A stretch of DNA of 64,000 nucleotides from an uncultured Bartonella sp. (GCA_945285915.1 CALYQL010000012.1:1-64000); one strand, 5' to 3'. Shown: positions 52,487 through 62,768, counted from the first letter of the stretch. The notes: a model not told the origin generated them from the sequence alone. Numbers and translations are program-made.

Positions 52487-53451
52487 TATTTTTCTCCTTC
52501 TGTATCAGTTTTGCGAGGATCCAGCAGTGCTTCTATCACGGCCATTCTGACCGCTACCCCCATTTCAACTTGTGTATGTATGACGCTTTGCGGTCCATCA
52601 GCTATGTCGGACGCGATTTCAACGCCACGATTAATTGGACCCGGATGCATAACGATGCAATCATCTTTTGCTCGAGCTAATTTTTCTTTATCTAAACCAT
52701 AAAAATGAAAATATTCACGGACGGAAGGGATGAAGGCTCCAGCCATTCTTTCCCGCTGAAGACGAAGCATCATAATGACGTCAACGTCTTTCAGCCCTTC
52801 TTTCATATCGGTAAACACTTCGACACTCATGTCGGCGATTCCACTTGGCATTAATGTTGTTGGGCCTATAACGCGAACCCGCGCACCAAGAGCGTTAAGG
52901 CTGATGATGTTGGAGCGGGCAACGCGTGAATGTAAAACATCGCCACATATTGCCACAGTCAATCCCGCAATTGTTCCTTTTGCGCGGCGTATGGTCAATG
53001 CATCGAGTAGAGCCTGTGTTGGATGGGCGTGCGCTCCGTCTCCGGCATTTACCACAGAACAGTCAACTTTTTGCGCAAGCAGTGCTGCTGCACCTCCACA
53101 GCTATGCCGTATTACAAGAATATCAGGATGCATAGCATTCAACGTCATAGCGGTATCTATTAACGTTTCCCCTTTTTTGACAGAGGAGTTACCAACAGAC
53201 ATATTCATGACATCGGCGCCGAGACGTTTTCCGGCCAATTCGAAGGAGGATTGGGTACGTGTAGAATTTTCAAAAAAGAGATTGATTTGTGTTCGACCAC
53301 GCATCGAAGACTTTTTCTTGTCAATTTGTCTTGATACTGCAACATTGGCGTCAGCTCTATCAAGTAGAATTGTTAGGTCATGAGCCGTTAGCCCTTTGAT
53401 TGCAAGCAAATGGCGGTGGGGAAAAATAGGAAAGGAAGAAGTTTGTGTCAT
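52486..53451 (-). CDS. pyrB: Aspartate carbamoyltransferase, catalytic subunit
   Basis: 321 residues from ATG 53451 (a longer frame to 53526 adds a poorly conserved extension). It makes N-carbamoyl-aspartate in pyrimidine synthesis. [49 protein letters not shown] for the carbamoyl-phosphate site, [45 protein letters not shown], and [17 protein letters not shown] complete both domains. PyrI is absent, as in most Alphaproteobacteria; the inactive PyrC' next door is the likely partner. Confidence 0.96.
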   Translation of the reverse strand: MTQTSSFPIFPHRHLLAIKGLTAHDLTILLDRADANVAVSRQIDKKKSSMRGRTQINLFFENSTRTQSSFELAGKRLGADVMNMSVGNSSVKKGETLIDTAMTLNAMHPDILVIRHSCGGAAALLAQKVDCSVVNAGDGAHAHPTQALLDALTIRRAKGTIAGLTVAICGDVLHSRVARSNIISLNALGARVRVIGPTTLMPSGIADMSVEVFTDMKEGLKDVDVIMMLRLQRERMAGAFIPSVREYFHFYGLDKEKLARAKDDCIVMHPGPINRGVEIASDIADGPQSVIHTQVEMGVAVRMAVIEALLDPRKTDTEGEK

Positions 53452-53585
53452 GATAGATGTTTCCAATGCGTTCTTCATGAGACTATAACAAGCGTTGCTT
53501 TCTATGCAATGGCTGTTTTTAATCATAAAAAAATCAAATGTCTGTAGTATAATTATCTTATAAAATTAAAAATAGGGACAAATTC

Positions 53586-55214
53586 GTGAGTGCTGCACCT
53601 TCTCAAAATCCAATTCGTAAAAATGCTTTTTTAGACGATGCCATTTTATTTCGATTTTCATCGTCTCTACCAACAACTCTGCTTGCCGGTTTTGAAGAGA
53701 TTGGTGCATTCGTAGCAAGTAGAGAAGCACAGGATTTAGCAAGATTGGCAAATATCCACCGCCCAACGTTGAGGCGGGAAGATGAATGGGGCAATCCGAC
53801 TCAGCAGTTGGAAATCCATCCAGCTTATCAGGCACTATTACGTCGTTCGCGCCAAATAGGGTTGTCGTCTTCTTTGTGGGAGCAAGGGGCAGCAGAAAAC
53901 AGTGCGCGATATCAGGCTCGTGCTATTCGCCTATTTTTAATGTCCGGATTGGAAACAGGACATCTTGACGAAGTAACATTGAACAGCGCTGCAATTGCTG
54001 CATTGATCGGTGAAACAGAACTATTTTCAAAATGGAAAAATGCACTTCTTTCAAGACAACATGATTATTCGTCACGACCAATTTTTGCCAAAAAATCTGC
54101 AGCTCTTACATTTGCATTTGAAGATGCAACAGATAATTTAACGGGTAGCACGCATATTGCTTCCGCCAGATATATATCTTTTGATGCCACCAATGGACGG
54201 GATATCTATCAATTAAATGCTGTAAAAACATCTGTCATTAATCCGGTTGCCGATGGTTATCTTGTTACAGCAGAAATTGAGGGAGAAAAGAGCTGTTTTC
54301 TAGTTCCTCGCTTTCAGGATAATGGTGCGTTGAATGGCGATATATCGGTTGATTATCTCATTCATAGGGCTGGCGAATGCTCGGTTCCTGAAGGTCAAGT
54401 ATCATTTCGCCAAAGTTATGGTTGGTTGATTGGGCAAATAGGACAAGGCGAAAAGGTTGTGCGTGATGTTGAAACGATGACTCGTTTTGATCAGGCTGTT
54501 GTTTCAGCCGGTGTTTTGCATGCGGCATTACAAATCGGGGTAAATTATTTCAGACGCAATAATGTAAGACAAACATTCTCGCCTCTTACAGAACGGGTAT
54601 TTGCTGATCTCGCTCTAGATATTGTTGCTGCGCAATGTCTGGTTATGCGCTTGGCACGTGCTTTTGATCATGCTGCGTCAAATCGTGGAGAAGCGGCATT
54701 TGCTCGTATCATGACGCCCATTGTTGCGATGCATGTCAACCAGCTTGTTGTACCGGTTGTTGGTGAAATTATTGCACAGCTTGGCAAGCAATCATTCTTT
54801 AGTGATAGTCGCCTGTCGCGTATGCTACATGATGCGCCAAATCGAGCAATGAAAGATTCTGGCGGTAATGATCTTGTTATCGATACAATCCAGATAGCCG
54901 AAAAAGCACCTGGATTATTTCAGGGATTACTGGAAAAAATTGGCTTTGAAATAGGGTCTGCAGGGCCAAAAACCGTCGAGATATTGCAGGCTGCGGCACA
55001 TGTGGCTGCAAGCGATATGGGAGCAGGGCGGTTGTTTGTCGAGCAAATGGCTTATGCGGGTGCAGCAGCGGCATTGAAGCAGATGGACATGGATCACGTT
55101 ACGGCAGGGTATGTAGAAAGTAGACTTGGCGGACAATGGCGTTCTTCTTACGGTATGCTCAGTGCGCGCCACCATGCTGGTCATATATTGGATACACTTT
55201 ATACGACAGTTTGA
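53586..55214 (+). CDS. AidB-like acyl-CoA dehydrogenase-family flavoprotein
   Basis: 542 residues from GTG 53586. [22 protein letters not shown] and [29 protein letters not shown] show the acyl-CoA dehydrogenase fold with the AidB-type long C-terminus ([24 protein letters not shown] replaces the substrate loop). AidB in Escherichia coli binds DNA and is induced by alkylation, protecting DNA. The sequence matches the longer AidB class at 540 residues. Divergent from pyrB by 130 bases; convergent and slightly overlapping with ruvX. Confidence 0.8.
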   Translation: MSAAPSQNPIRKNAFLDDAILFRFSSSLPTTLLAGFEEIGAFVASREAQDLARLANIHRPTLRREDEWGNPTQQLEIHPAYQALLRRSRQIGLSSSLWEQGAAENSARYQARAIRLFLMSGLETGHLDEVTLNSAAIAALIGETELFSKWKNALLSRQHDYSSRPIFAKKSAALTFAFEDATDNLTGSTHIASARYISFDATNGRDIYQLNAVKTSVINPVADGYLVTAEIEGEKSCFLVPRFQDNGALNGDISVDYLIHRAGECSVPEGQVSFRQSYGWLIGQIGQGEKVVRDVETMTRFDQAVVSAGVLHAALQIGVNYFRRNNVRQTFSPLTERVFADLALDIVAAQCLVMRLARAFDHAASNRGEAAFARIMTPIVAMHVNQLVVPVVGEIIAQLGKQSFFSDSRLSRMLHDAPNRAMKDSGGNDLVIDTIQIAEKAPGLFQGLLEKIGFEIGSAGPKTVEILQAAAHVAASDMGAGRLFVEQMAYAGAAAALKQMDMDHVTAGYVESRLGGQWRSSYGMLSARHHAGHILDTLYTTV

Positions 55215-55678
55215 GGCAGGGACTGTAATCGGTCAAGCGCGCCTTGCAAAATAAAAGCGGCAGCAGCTGAATCAATCCGTTCCGCACGTTTTGCGCGTGA
55301 AACATCCATTTCCAATAAACCACGTTCTGCTGCAACGGTTGAAAGTCGTTCATCCCAAAAAACAAAGGGAATTGGCGAAAGCTTATCCATATTGTGTACA
55401 AAAGCACGTGTTGCCTGCACCCGCGGGCCGCTGCTTCCATCCATATTGATCGGTAACCCAATAATGGCAACGCCGACATTTTCATGATTGAAAAAGTTTA
55501 TCAATAAAGGTGCATCAATAGAAAATTTTTTGCGTTTTATAACGGGGCGCGGTGTCGCAAAGCGCCATCCAAGATCAGAAACGGCAATGCCAATCGTTTT
55601 GGTTCCTAAATCAATACCAGCTATATTTTTGCTACTTAACGAAAGATCGGGAATGGTTGTGATATCAATAACGGGCAT
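55199..55678 (-). CDS. ruvX: Putative pre-16S rRNA nuclease / Holliday junction resolvase-like YqgF
   Basis: 159 residues. [20 protein letters not shown] opens the RNase H-like fold, [21 protein letters not shown] follows with [18 protein letters not shown] and the closing [17 protein letters not shown]. The acidic catalytic residues (D, E, D) are in place. YqgF finishes 16S rRNA 5' ends in several bacteria; the recombination role is less certain. Overlaps the AidB-like gene end by 16 bases, convergent. Confidence 0.92.
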   Translation of the reverse strand: MPVIDITTIPDLSLSSKNIAGIDLGTKTIGIAVSDLGWRFATPRPVIKRKKFSIDAPLLINFFNHENVGVAIIGLPINMDGSSGPRVQATRAFVHNMDKLSPIPFVFWDERLSTVAAERGLLEMDVSRAKRAERIDSAAAAFILQGALDRLQSLPQTVV

Positions 55679-55771
55679 TTAAAACTGTTCTTGGTTGTAT
55701 CTCGTGTTTTTTTCCATTTCAGCTCATATATGTATTTAGAACAAAATCCAAGAAAAAGAGGAGAATAGATC

Positions 55772-56476
55772 ATGAAACTTACTTGGCTTGGGCATGCGGC
55801 TTTTCGCGTTGAAACGGGTAATGCCGTTATCTTAATTGATCCATTTCTGACGGGTAATCCAGCGGCAAAAGATCTGGATATAGAAAAGGCTATTGATGGT
55901 GTTACGCATATTGCTCTTACACATGGGCATAGTGACCATGTGGGGGATACTGTTGCTATTGCACGAGATAAGAATGTACCAGTCACTGCGAATGCTGATT
56001 TGGCAGCATGGTTAGGATCGCAAGGTGTCCAAAACCTGTTTCCCGGTAATACTGGGGGAACACAATCCCATGATGGTTTTTCCATTACTTTTGTTAATGC
56101 ACTCCATTCGTCCGCAGTATTGACGGAAAATGGTGTTTCACAATGTCTCGGAAATCCTAATGGTTTGATATTTCATTTTAACGATGCGCCAACATTATAT
56201 CATATGGGCGATACCGATATTTTTTCTGATATGAAATTGATTAACGAGCTGCATGCGCCTGAAGTCGGAATAGTTCCTATTGGTGATATTTATACTATGG
56301 GGGGAGCGGTGGCTGCTTTGGCTTGCCGGAGGTATTTTGATTTCAAGACCGCGATACCATGTCATTACGGCACTTTTCCTGCACTTGATCAGACAGCTGA
56401 ACGTTTTGTTCTTGGTATGGAAGGTGGAAAAACATTTGTGAAAACGCCAAAAATTGGTGAAAATTTTACATTATAG
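55772..56476 (+). CDS. UPF0173 metal-dependent hydrolase (metallo-beta-lactamase fold)
   Basis: 234 residues. [40 protein letters not shown] is typical of UPF0173, and [20 protein letters not shown] is the zinc-binding HxHxDH motif; [20 protein letters not shown] and [21 protein letters not shown] give the remaining ligands. Substrate unknown. It precedes gatCA in many Rhizobiales, and its 3' end occurs again in decayed form at 58938-59155. Rightward; AAGAGGAG eight bases before the ATG. Confidence 0.92.
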   Translation: MKLTWLGHAAFRVETGNAVILIDPFLTGNPAAKDLDIEKAIDGVTHIALTHGHSDHVGDTVAIARDKNVPVTANADLAAWLGSQGVQNLFPGNTGGTQSHDGFSITFVNALHSSAVLTENGVSQCLGNPNGLIFHFNDAPTLYHMGDTDIFSDMKLINELHAPEVGIVPIGDIYTMGGAVAALACRRYFDFKTAIPCHYGTFPALDQTAERFVLGMEGGKTFVKTPKIGENFTL

Positions 56477-56550
56477 TAGTTTTTTATTGCTTTTATCGCT
56501 TTTTGCATGTATTTAATTGAGAATAAAATTCTATTTTGGGAGGGTATCTA

Positions 56551-56945
56551 ATGTTTGTAGATATAAAACGGTCAAGGGTGTTGTCCATCTTTCACGTATA
56601 GCGGTGAAAGGCGATTAAGCGGAACGTATGGACAGAGTGCAATTTTCAGCTTTGTTGAGCAACTTGATGACGTGGATGTTAATGGCGTTTCGTCGTTAAC
56701 ATCTGTTATGCGTAAAGATTGACTGAAGCTTATATTAAATCAGCTGAAGCGTTAATTCCGCTATACATGCATATATCGCTGTCGCCGCTGTTTATCTCTA
56801 AGAGATAGCAACCACATTGATAATAATAATTGGTGCTCTTGAGGTGATCCCTCTTAGCATTAAAGGGGCTTTTGCGACATACGACAGCCATAAACAGGCA
56901 TGTTCGCATGTTGTTGATGATTTCAAATTTTACTTGGACGACTGA
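56551..56945 (+). pseudogene. Decayed duplicate of gatC and the start of gatA
   Basis: 56551-56712 aligns with intact gatC (59233-59398): both begin ATGT.TGTAGATAT.AAACGGTCAA, then TTTGTTGAGCAACTTGATGA and GTCGATGTTAAT or GTGGATGTTAAT. The copy is frameshifted and truncated, then skips to a segment matching gatA (59621-59850): TTGACTGA.GCTTAT, TCGCTGT, GCTCTTGAGG, ATCCCTCTT, TTTTTGCA/GCGACATA, CA.AAACAGGC, TGTTCGCAT. Stops in all frames. It lies directly after the intact hydrolase gene. Confidence 0.85.
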
Positions 56946-57050
56946 GACAAGTGAAAGCTTCTGCTTTTCTAGGAATTAAGAATAACGAATGTTGAAATCT
57001 ATCATCGGCAAAATATTTTCAACACAACCAAATTTTAAGAGGTATCCATA

Positions 57051-57839
57051 ATGGATTTAGATCAAAAATTCACAGTCATTACAGGCGCAAGCTCTGGTAT
57101 CGGCTATGCAACAGCAATAGCCTTTGCCAAACGCGGCAAAAATTTGATTGTTATTGCAAGACGACAAGAGCCACTGGAAAAGCTTAAACAAGAAATTGCA
57201 ATCATTAATCCAGCCTTGACGGTGATTATTAAGCTTTGTGATTTATCACAACCTGCCAATGCACATCATCTGTTCGACGAATTAAAAGATTATTTTATTG
57301 AAACATGGATTAATAATGCCGGTTTCGGTCATTATGGTGCTGTAGATAGTCAGGATCTCAATAAAATTGAATCTATGCTACATGTGAATATTGAAGCCCT
57401 GACTATTTTTTCAACACTATACACACGAGCCTATCATGATGTTGAAGGGGCTCAACTAATTAATATTTCGTCACGTGGCGGTTATACTATCGTTCCTGAT
57501 GCAGTGACTTATTGTGCCACAAAGTTTTATGTCAGTGCATTTACTGAAGGATTATCGCATGAGCTAAAAGCAGCCAAGGCTCAACTCAAGGCTAAAGTGC
57601 TTGCTCCAGCGGCAACACAGACGGAGTTTGGACAGGTTGCTAACAATGTGACAGAGTATGATTATGACAAGCGCTTTGCAAAATATCATACTCCAGATCA
57701 GATGGCTGAATTCTTACTGGCACTCTACGATAGTGAGTATTCTGTGGGTGAGATCAGCACAAAAGACTTTTCGTTTTCGTTAAAAAACGGCGTCTTACCT
57801 TATTCTGGCAATATCTCAGAAAACCAATTAGCTAAATAA
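57051..57839 (+). CDS. Short-chain dehydrogenase/reductase
   Basis: 262 residues. KFTVITGASSGIGYATAIAF AKRGKNLIVIARR is the NAD(P)-binding TG.SSGIG; INNAGFGHYGAVDS gives the NNAG; ISSRGGYTIVPDAVTYCATK FYVSAFTEGLSHEL the S...Y..TK catalytic set. It probably reduces a carbonyl or oxidises an alcohol; RR after the first strand suggests NADPH. Strong GTATCC leader lacks a clear ribosome site except AAGAGG at 57038. It lies between duplicated hydrolase/gatCA sequences, with the propeller gene 23 bases on, so this is an inserted two-gene cassette. Confidence 0.88.
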   Translation: MDLDQKFTVITGASSGIGYATAIAFAKRGKNLIVIARRQEPLEKLKQEIAIINPALTVIIKLCDLSQPANAHHLFDELKDYFIETWINNAGFGHYGAVDSQDLNKIESMLHVNIEALTIFSTLYTRAYHDVEGAQLINISSRGGYTIVPDAVTYCATKFYVSAFTEGLSHELKAAKAQLKAKVLAPAATQTEFGQVANNVTEYDYDKRFAKYHTPDQMAEFLLALYDSEYSVGEISTKDFSFSLKNGVLPYSGNISENQLAK

Positions 57840-57861
57840 TATTTCTTCGAGGAATACAACA

Positions 57862-58647
57862 ATGAAAAAAAATTTCATAAAATTTGCTTTTTTGCTTATT
57901 TTTCTAACTTATGGAACGTTCGGAATGGCTCAAACACAAGTAGTTGCTACATCATTACGCTCGCCAACAGGCATTGCTTTTAATAATAAAGGAGAAATGT
58001 TAGTTACTAACTGGTCCGGAAATTCCGTTGTTAAAATAACGACACAAGGCAAGCAACAAGTTGTTTATTCTGGTATAAGTGCTCCAGCTGGTATTGTCGT
58101 TGATAATCGTGATAATATTTATGTTGCTTCTTATCAAGATGACTATATTTTAAAGATCGATAACGTTGGTAATGCATCAAAAATCGCCAGCGGTTTTCAC
58201 ACTCCCACTGGGATCGCTTGGTCAAATAAGGGGGAATTATTAGTAACTAATCGTTCAACAGGCGAAATCGTATCCGTCAATATTGAAACTGGCGCAAAAA
58301 AGATTGTAGCTTCAAAACTTAGCTTACCCGTTGGCGTGACACAATTGCCTAATGGCGATTTGGTCGTTTCACAATATAGCGGGAATTTAACGCATATTAA
58401 TGCAGCAGGTGTTCATAAACAGTTAGGTTCTAGCTTTAATCGACCTGGCGTGGGTATCGTAACTGTTTCTAACCGTTCAGTCGCCGTTATTGATAATGGT
58501 GCAGGGGCTGTTCGACTAGTGAATGTCGATACAGGGGAAACAAAACTGCTCGCTAGCAATTTAGGTGGGGCAGTAGCTTTAGCCTATTTTAAGCATCGTT
58601 ATTATGTTGGAACTTGGAATGATGGCCAAGTACGTGTTTTTGATTAA
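57862..58647 (+). CDS. Exported beta-propeller protein (NHL/SMP-30-like)
   Basis: 261 residues. The signal peptide (MKKNFIKFAFLLIFLTYGTF, cleavage after GMA) is followed by repeated units of about 40 residues: LRSPTGIAFNNKGEMLVTNW, ISAPAGIVVDNRDNIYVASY, FHTPTGIAWSNKGELLVTNR, LSLPVGVTQLPNGDLVVSQY, then GNLTHINAA. Each has (P)(TA)GI....G.(LI)(YV)V..., the NHL/SMP-30-type blade. Periplasmic; could be a lactonase-like enzyme or a scaffold; catalytic residues are not identified. Follows the SDR gene by 22 bases, same transcript likely. Confidence 0.8.
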   Translation: MKKNFIKFAFLLIFLTYGTFGMAQTQVVATSLRSPTGIAFNNKGEMLVTNWSGNSVVKITTQGKQQVVYSGISAPAGIVVDNRDNIYVASYQDDYILKIDNVGNASKIASGFHTPTGIAWSNKGELLVTNRSTGEIVSVNIETGAKKIVASKLSLPVGVTQLPNGDLVVSQYSGNLTHINAAGVHKQLGSSFNRPGVGIVTVSNRSVAVIDNGAGAVRLVNVDTGETKLLASNLGGAVALAYFKHRYYVGTWNDGQVRVFD

Positions 58648-58693
58648 TTTCGAATTCACAAAAATGAGCTTCAATATTTACCAGTAAGATCAA

Positions 58694-58805
58694 TACATTA
58701 AGGATGATTATCCCATCTTAATAACTCATCAATACGTTCATTGCGGGCGTTTTTGCTTAGTTTTTGAATAGTAGAGATAGATTGAGGATAATAACAGTTA
58801 ACTTA
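58694..58805 (-). pseudogene. IS66-like transposase C-terminal relic
   Basis: The leftward frame reads PQSISTIQKLSKNARNERID ELLRWDN and a stop. NERIDELLRW(D/N) resembles the last residues of IS66-family TnpC transposases (..INRIDELLPWNW). No intact transposase is near. The stop upstream and brevity make it a relic, and the family is inferred from this one motif. Confidence 0.4.
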
Positions 58806-58823
58806 GAAGTATGTTGGCTCATA

Positions 58824-58860
58824 GCCCCGTTCGCGAGACAGTTGCATACGCGAACGGGGC
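58824..58860. repeat. Strong GC-rich hairpin
   Basis: Perfect 12-base arms (GCCCCGTTCGCG at 58824-58835, CGCGAACGGGGC at 58849-58860) enclose a 13-base loop. GC content is far above its surroundings. No T-tract follows on either side. It lies between the IS66-like relic and the decayed hydrolase copy and may be an element end, a REP-like unit or a terminator of the cassette. Confidence 0.7.
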
Positions 58861-58937
58861 AATCACGTAAAACCTAAACCAGCCAATGACGGCTCGTTTT
58901 GTCTGCTCCATTGATCTGAAATTGATAATGGATTGCA

Positions 58938-59155
58938 GGAGCCAGAAAGTAGGATAGTTCCCATCGGCGACATTCATACTATAGCGAGCTGTCGCGGACA
59001 TGGTGTGGAATATATTTCTATTTTAAGACCGCAATATCATGTTGTTATAGCGCGTTTCCAAGGTTTGATCGAACACCAAAACACTCTGTTTTTTGCATGG
59101 AAAGTGGAAAAACAGTTTGTGAGATACCAAAAGTCGGTGAAACGCTCAACTTCTG
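58938..59155 (+). pseudogene. Decayed duplicate of the UPF0173 hydrolase 3' end
   Basis: This aligns with 56261-56470 of the intact hydrolase: ATAGTTCC.AT.GG.GA.ATT.ATACTAT, ATTT.TATTTTAAGACCGC.ATA.CATG, and ATGGAAAGTGGAAAAAC, then GT..GTGA.A..CC.AAA..TCGGTGAAA. Several frameshifts exclude a product. Its place just before intact gatC mirrors the intact hydrolase before the decayed gatC copy. Confidence 0.8.
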
Positions 59156-59232
59156 AAGGTCTTTTCTTGCTCTTATGGCTTATGACCTGTATAGCCAGAA
59201 GAAGGAATGTCTATTCATACGGGATTGATCTA

Positions 59233-59520
59233 ATGTCTGTAGATATTAAAACGGTCAAACGTGTTGCTCGTCTGTCACGCATAGCAGTGAAAGATGATGA
59301 AGCAGAACGTATGGCCAGAGAACTAAATGCAATTTTAGGCTTTGTTGAGCAACTTGATGAAGTCGATGTTAATAATGTCGAGCCGTTGACCTCTGTTATA
59401 CCTATGTCTTTGCGTACGCGCGAAGATGTTGTCACAGATGGCAATAAAGCCGCAGATATCGTGGCCAATGCACCATTAACGGAAGATCACTTTTTCCTTG
59501 TACCAAAAGTGATCGAGTAA
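59233..59520 (+). CDS. gatC: Asp-tRNA(Asn)/Glu-tRNA(Gln) amidotransferase subunit C
   Basis: 95 residues from ATG 59233. A much longer in-frame reading to 58933 runs through decayed hydrolase sequence and is rejected. [68 protein letters not shown] and FFLVPKVIE are the full GatC. It holds GatA and GatB together in the amidotransferase that corrects Glu-tRNA(Gln). 31 bases before gatA. Its twin at 56551 is ruined, so this is the working copy. Confidence 0.96.
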   Translation: MSVDIKTVKRVARLSRIAVKDDEAERMARELNAILGFVEQLDEVDVNNVEPLTSVIPMSLRTREDVVTDGNKAADIVANAPLTEDHFFLVPKVIE

Positions 59521-59551
59521 TGTACGATTTTTTGATTTTCGAGGCATGATT

Positions 59552-61033
59552 ATGACTGATTTAACGAAGCTGACAATTGCCGAGGCTCGTGACGCTTTAA
59601 AACAGCGTGAAATCAAGGCAACAGAGTTGACTGATGCTTATCTTAAAGCAATTGAAGCGTCTAATCCCGCTATAAATGCGTATGTCGCTGTTACCGCCGA
59701 TCATGCCCAAGAGATGGCAAAGGCATCGCAAAAACGCATTGATAATAATGAAATGGGTGCTCTTGAGGGTATCCCTCTTGGTATCAAAGACCTTTTTGCA
59801 ACATATGACATCCATACACAGGCTTGTTCGCATATTCTTGATGGTTTTAAACCAAAATATGAGTCCACTGTTACGGCCAATTTATGGGCCGATGGTGCTG
59901 TCATGCTTGGTAAACTCAATATGGACGAGTTTGCAATGGGGTCTTCCAACGAGACATCACATTATGGTGCGGTTATCAATCCATGGCGTGCTGAAGGATC
60001 AGACAAGCAACTTGTACCGGGTGGTTCTTCTGGTGGTTCAGCAGCAGCCGTAGCAGCCCATTTATGCGCTGGTGCAACAGCAACTGATACTGGCGGTTCA
60101 ATTCGCCAACCGGCAGCGTTTACTGGCACAGTTGGAATTAAACCGACCTATGGTCGTTGTTCACGTTGGGGGACAATTGCGTTTGCTTCATCTCTCGATC
60201 AAGCTGGTCCAATTGGCCGCGATGTCCGCGATTGTTCAATTCTGCTTAAATCTATGGCATCATTTGATGACAAGGATTCAACCTCTGTTGATGTTCCTGT
60301 GCCTGATTATGAAAGTTTCATAGGAAAATCAGTAAAAGGCATGAAAATCGGTATTCCAAAAGAATATCGTGTTGATGGAATGTCTGAAGAAATCTTGAAC
60401 CTTTGGCAAAAGGGCATTGATTGGCTGAAAGATGCAGGTGCAGAAATAGTCAACATTTCGCTCCCTCATACAAAATATGCTTTACCAGCCTATTATATCG
60501 TAGCGCCTGCGGAAGCCTCCTCCAACTTGGCACGTTACGATGGTGTACGGTTCGGTCTGCGTGTACCGGGTAAAGATATTATTGAAATGTATGAAAATAC
60601 GCGTTCTGAAGGATTTGGAAACGAAGTTAAGCGCCGTATATTGATAGGCACATATGTGTTATCTGCTGGTTATTATGATGCTTATTATCTCAAAGCACAA
60701 AAGGTCAGAACGCTTATCAAACAAGATTTTGATAATTGTTTTGATGCTGGAGTTGATGCGATATTAACGCCAGCAACACCGACACCAGCTTTTGGTATTG
60801 CCGACGAAAAACTGAAAAGTGATCCTGTGGCAATGTACCTTAATGATATTTTCACTGTGACCGTTAATATGGCTGGCTTACCGGGAATATCTTTGCCTGC
60901 AGGTCTTTCTTCAGATGGTTTGCCATTGGGACTTCAGCTTATTGGTAAACCTTTTGGCGAAGGCGAATTATTTCAGACAGCATATGTGATCGAACAGGCA
61001 GCTGGCAAGTTTTCACCTAAAAAATGGTGGTAA
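59552..61033 (+). CDS. gatA: Glutamyl-tRNA(Gln) amidotransferase subunit A
   Basis: 493 residues from ATG 59552. The amidase that releases ammonia from glutamine for Glu-tRNA(Gln). The Ser-cisSer-Lys triad is visible: [21 protein letters not shown] (lysine), [45 protein letters not shown]. Ends [30 protein letters not shown]. Normal length. gatB is not in the next 250 bases; terminator at 61152 ends the unit. Confidence 0.96.
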   Translation: MTDLTKLTIAEARDALKQREIKATELTDAYLKAIEASNPAINAYVAVTADHAQEMAKASQKRIDNNEMGALEGIPLGIKDLFATYDIHTQACSHILDGFKPKYESTVTANLWADGAVMLGKLNMDEFAMGSSNETSHYGAVINPWRAEGSDKQLVPGGSSGGSAAAVAAHLCAGATATDTGGSIRQPAAFTGTVGIKPTYGRCSRWGTIAFASSLDQAGPIGRDVRDCSILLKSMASFDDKDSTSVDVPVPDYESFIGKSVKGMKIGIPKEYRVDGMSEEILNLWQKGIDWLKDAGAEIVNISLPHTKYALPAYYIVAPAEASSNLARYDGVRFGLRVPGKDIIEMYENTRSEGFGNEVKRRILIGTYVLSAGYYDAYYLKAQKVRTLIKQDFDNCFDAGVDAILTPATPTPAFGIADEKLKSDPVAMYLNDIFTVTVNMAGLPGISLPAGLSSDGLPLGLQLIGKPFGEGELFQTAYVIEQAAGKFSPKKWW

Positions 61034-61151
61034 CTTTATAGGTATAGCGCCAAACGGGGGCAATCCTGTTTGGTTGGCTTGGATGCCATACTTCTATAGC
61101 CAGATAGATCTATTCTCGTTCAGAGAGTGTTTAAAACAATATCATTTTAAT

Positions 61152-61183
61152 AGTGCAACAATGTATTGTTGCACTATTTTTTT
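61152..61183 (+). terminator. gatA terminator
   Basis: AGTGCAACAAT (61152-61162) and ATTGTTGCACT (61165-61175) form an 11-base perfect stem with a two-base loop, followed by ATTTTTTTG. It lies 119 bases past gatA; a weaker leftward T-tract also allows use by the converging liv operon. Confidence 0.9.
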
Positions 61184-61287
61184 GACATCACTTAAAGATA
61201 AAAATAATTGAATTTTGCCGGCGATCTTGATGGGCAGCCTTTTCTGTACCAACCACCCAATTTATATCGCTTACTCCAGACTCTATA

Positions 61288-61998
61288 TCAGCCGCCCAAA
61301 TAGGCTTCTTTCACTCTTGGGTCATTCAGCATCTGTTTGCCTTCACCTTCAAGAATAATTTTTCCCACTTCAAGAATATAGGCATAATTTGCAATGGAGA
61401 GCGCAGCAAAAGCATTTTGCTCAATAAGCAAGACAGTTTTGCCCATTTCGTTAATCTTTCTGATAATCGAAAAAATCTCATTTACCAGAATAGGGGCAAG
61501 GCCTAGAGATGGTTCGTCCAACATTACAACTTCTGGATTGCTCATCAGAGCGCGACCAACAGCAAGCATCTGTTGTTCACCACCAGACATGGTTCCGCCA
61601 AGTTGTTTTGAACGTTCTTTCAATCTTGGAAATAAATCAAATATCCACTCGATATCACGTGCGATACCTGCTTTGTCTTTTCTGATATAAGCGCCCAATT
61701 GCAAGTTTTCGAGGACGGTAAGATGCGGCATAATCCGCCGTCCTTCAGGACTAAGTGCAATCCCTCTGCGCAAAATCTCTTCAGGTTGTTTGCCTAAAAT
61801 TTCTTCTTCTTTATAGATTATTTCACCAGATACAGAGCGGTTTAATCCAGCGATGGAACGTACTGTACTGCTTTTTCCTGCACCATTTGCACCAATTAAG
61901 GTAACAATTGACCCCTGTTTGATGGACATTGTTAAACCTTGTACAGCTTTAATGGCACCATAGTGAACATGGAGATTTTTGATTTCAAGCAGATTCAT
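61288..61998 (-). CDS. livF: Branched-chain amino acid ABC transporter ATP-binding protein LivF
   Basis: 236 residues. Walker A LIGANGAGKSSTVRSI, signature MSGGEQQMLAVGRALM, Walker B PEVVMLDEPSLGLAPILVNE, the characteristic LivF switch LLIEQNAFAAL and a closing NDPRVKEAYLGG. It powers import together with LivG; LivM and LivH are the permeases. The ATG overlaps the LivG stop by 4 bases. Last gene of the leftward operon. Confidence 0.93.
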   Translation of the reverse strand: MNLLEIKNLHVHYGAIKAVQGLTMSIKQGSIVTLIGANGAGKSSTVRSIAGLNRSVSGEIIYKEEEILGKQPEEILRRGIALSPEGRRIMPHLTVLENLQLGAYIRKDKAGIARDIEWIFDLFPRLKERSKQLGGTMSGGEQQMLAVGRALMSNPEVVMLDEPSLGLAPILVNEIFSIIRKINEMGKTVLLIEQNAFAALSIANYAYILEVGKIILEGEGKQMLNDPRVKEAYLGG

Positions 61999-62768
61999 GA
62001 AAGTTCTCCACCGAGATAAGCTTCAATGACTTTAGGATTATTGCGAATTTCCTCTGGGGTACCATCTGCAATTAACGCACCATATTCCAATACCCATATA
62101 TGGTTACACAATCCCATAACGACGCGCATATCATGTTCGATCAGCAGGATTGTCAAATCGAATTCTTCGCGAATTCTAGCGATGAAACTTAACAGTTCTT
62201 GGCTTTCTTGCGGATTCATACCGGCAGCCGGTTCGTCGAGTAACAAAATCTTTGGCTTTGTAGCCAATGCGCGGGCAATTTCCAGCCGTCTCTGCGCGCC
62301 ATAGGCCAAGGCTGTTGCTGGTTGGTCATAAAGATGATCAAGATGAACACGTTTTAGCAGATCCATAGCAGAATCACGAATTTGACGCTCTTCTTGAGCC
62401 GCGCTAGGTATATGCAGTGCACCAGCAAGCCATGAACTTTTTTGCCGCACATGAGCACCTACCATAACATTTTGTAGGACATTCAAGCCTGTAAACAATC
62501 TAATGTTCTGAAATGTTCGTGCTATGTGGCGTTTGCAAACAATATGGGGCGGAAGACCGGAAACGACCTTGCCATCAAGCTCGATAGTGCCAGATGTCGG
62601 TTTATAAAAACCCGAAATCATATTGAATACCGTGGTTTTTCCAGCACCATTTGGCCCGATAAGACCGGTAATACTACTACGTTCAATTTGCATATTGACG
62701 TCATTTACCGCGGTTAAACCGCCGAAGCGCATCGTTATGTTGTTAAGTGTCAAAATTGGATTGCTCAT
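61995..62768 (-). CDS. livG: Branched-chain amino acid ABC transporter ATP-binding protein LivG
   Basis: 257 residues from ATG 62768; reading to 62828 would run into livM. LTLNNITMRFGGLTAVNDVN, IGPNGAGKTTVFNMISGFYK (Walker A), LFTGLNVLQNVMVG, YGAQRRLEIARALATKPKIL LLDEPAAGMNP (signature plus Walker B) and LIEHDMRVVMGLCNHIWVLE. The distinctive long loop after the Q-loop is typical of LivG. Partner of LivF. Coupled to livM (ATGA). Confidence 0.93.
   Translation of the reverse strand: MSNPILTLNNITMRFGGLTAVNDVNMQIERSSITGLIGPNGAGKTTVFNMISGFYKPTSGTIELDGKVVSGLPPHIVCKRHIARTFQNIRLFTGLNVLQNVMVGAHVRQKSSWLAGALHIPSAAQEERQIRDSAMDLLKRVHLDHLYDQPATALAYGAQRRLEIARALATKPKILLLDEPAAGMNPQESQELLSFIARIREEFDLTILLIEHDMRVVMGLCNHIWVLEYGALIADGTPEEIRNNPKVIEAYLGGELS

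Noticed and set aside
58933..59232. N-terminal extension of gatC
   Set aside because: It reads through the decayed hydrolase copy; gatC is complete from 59233.
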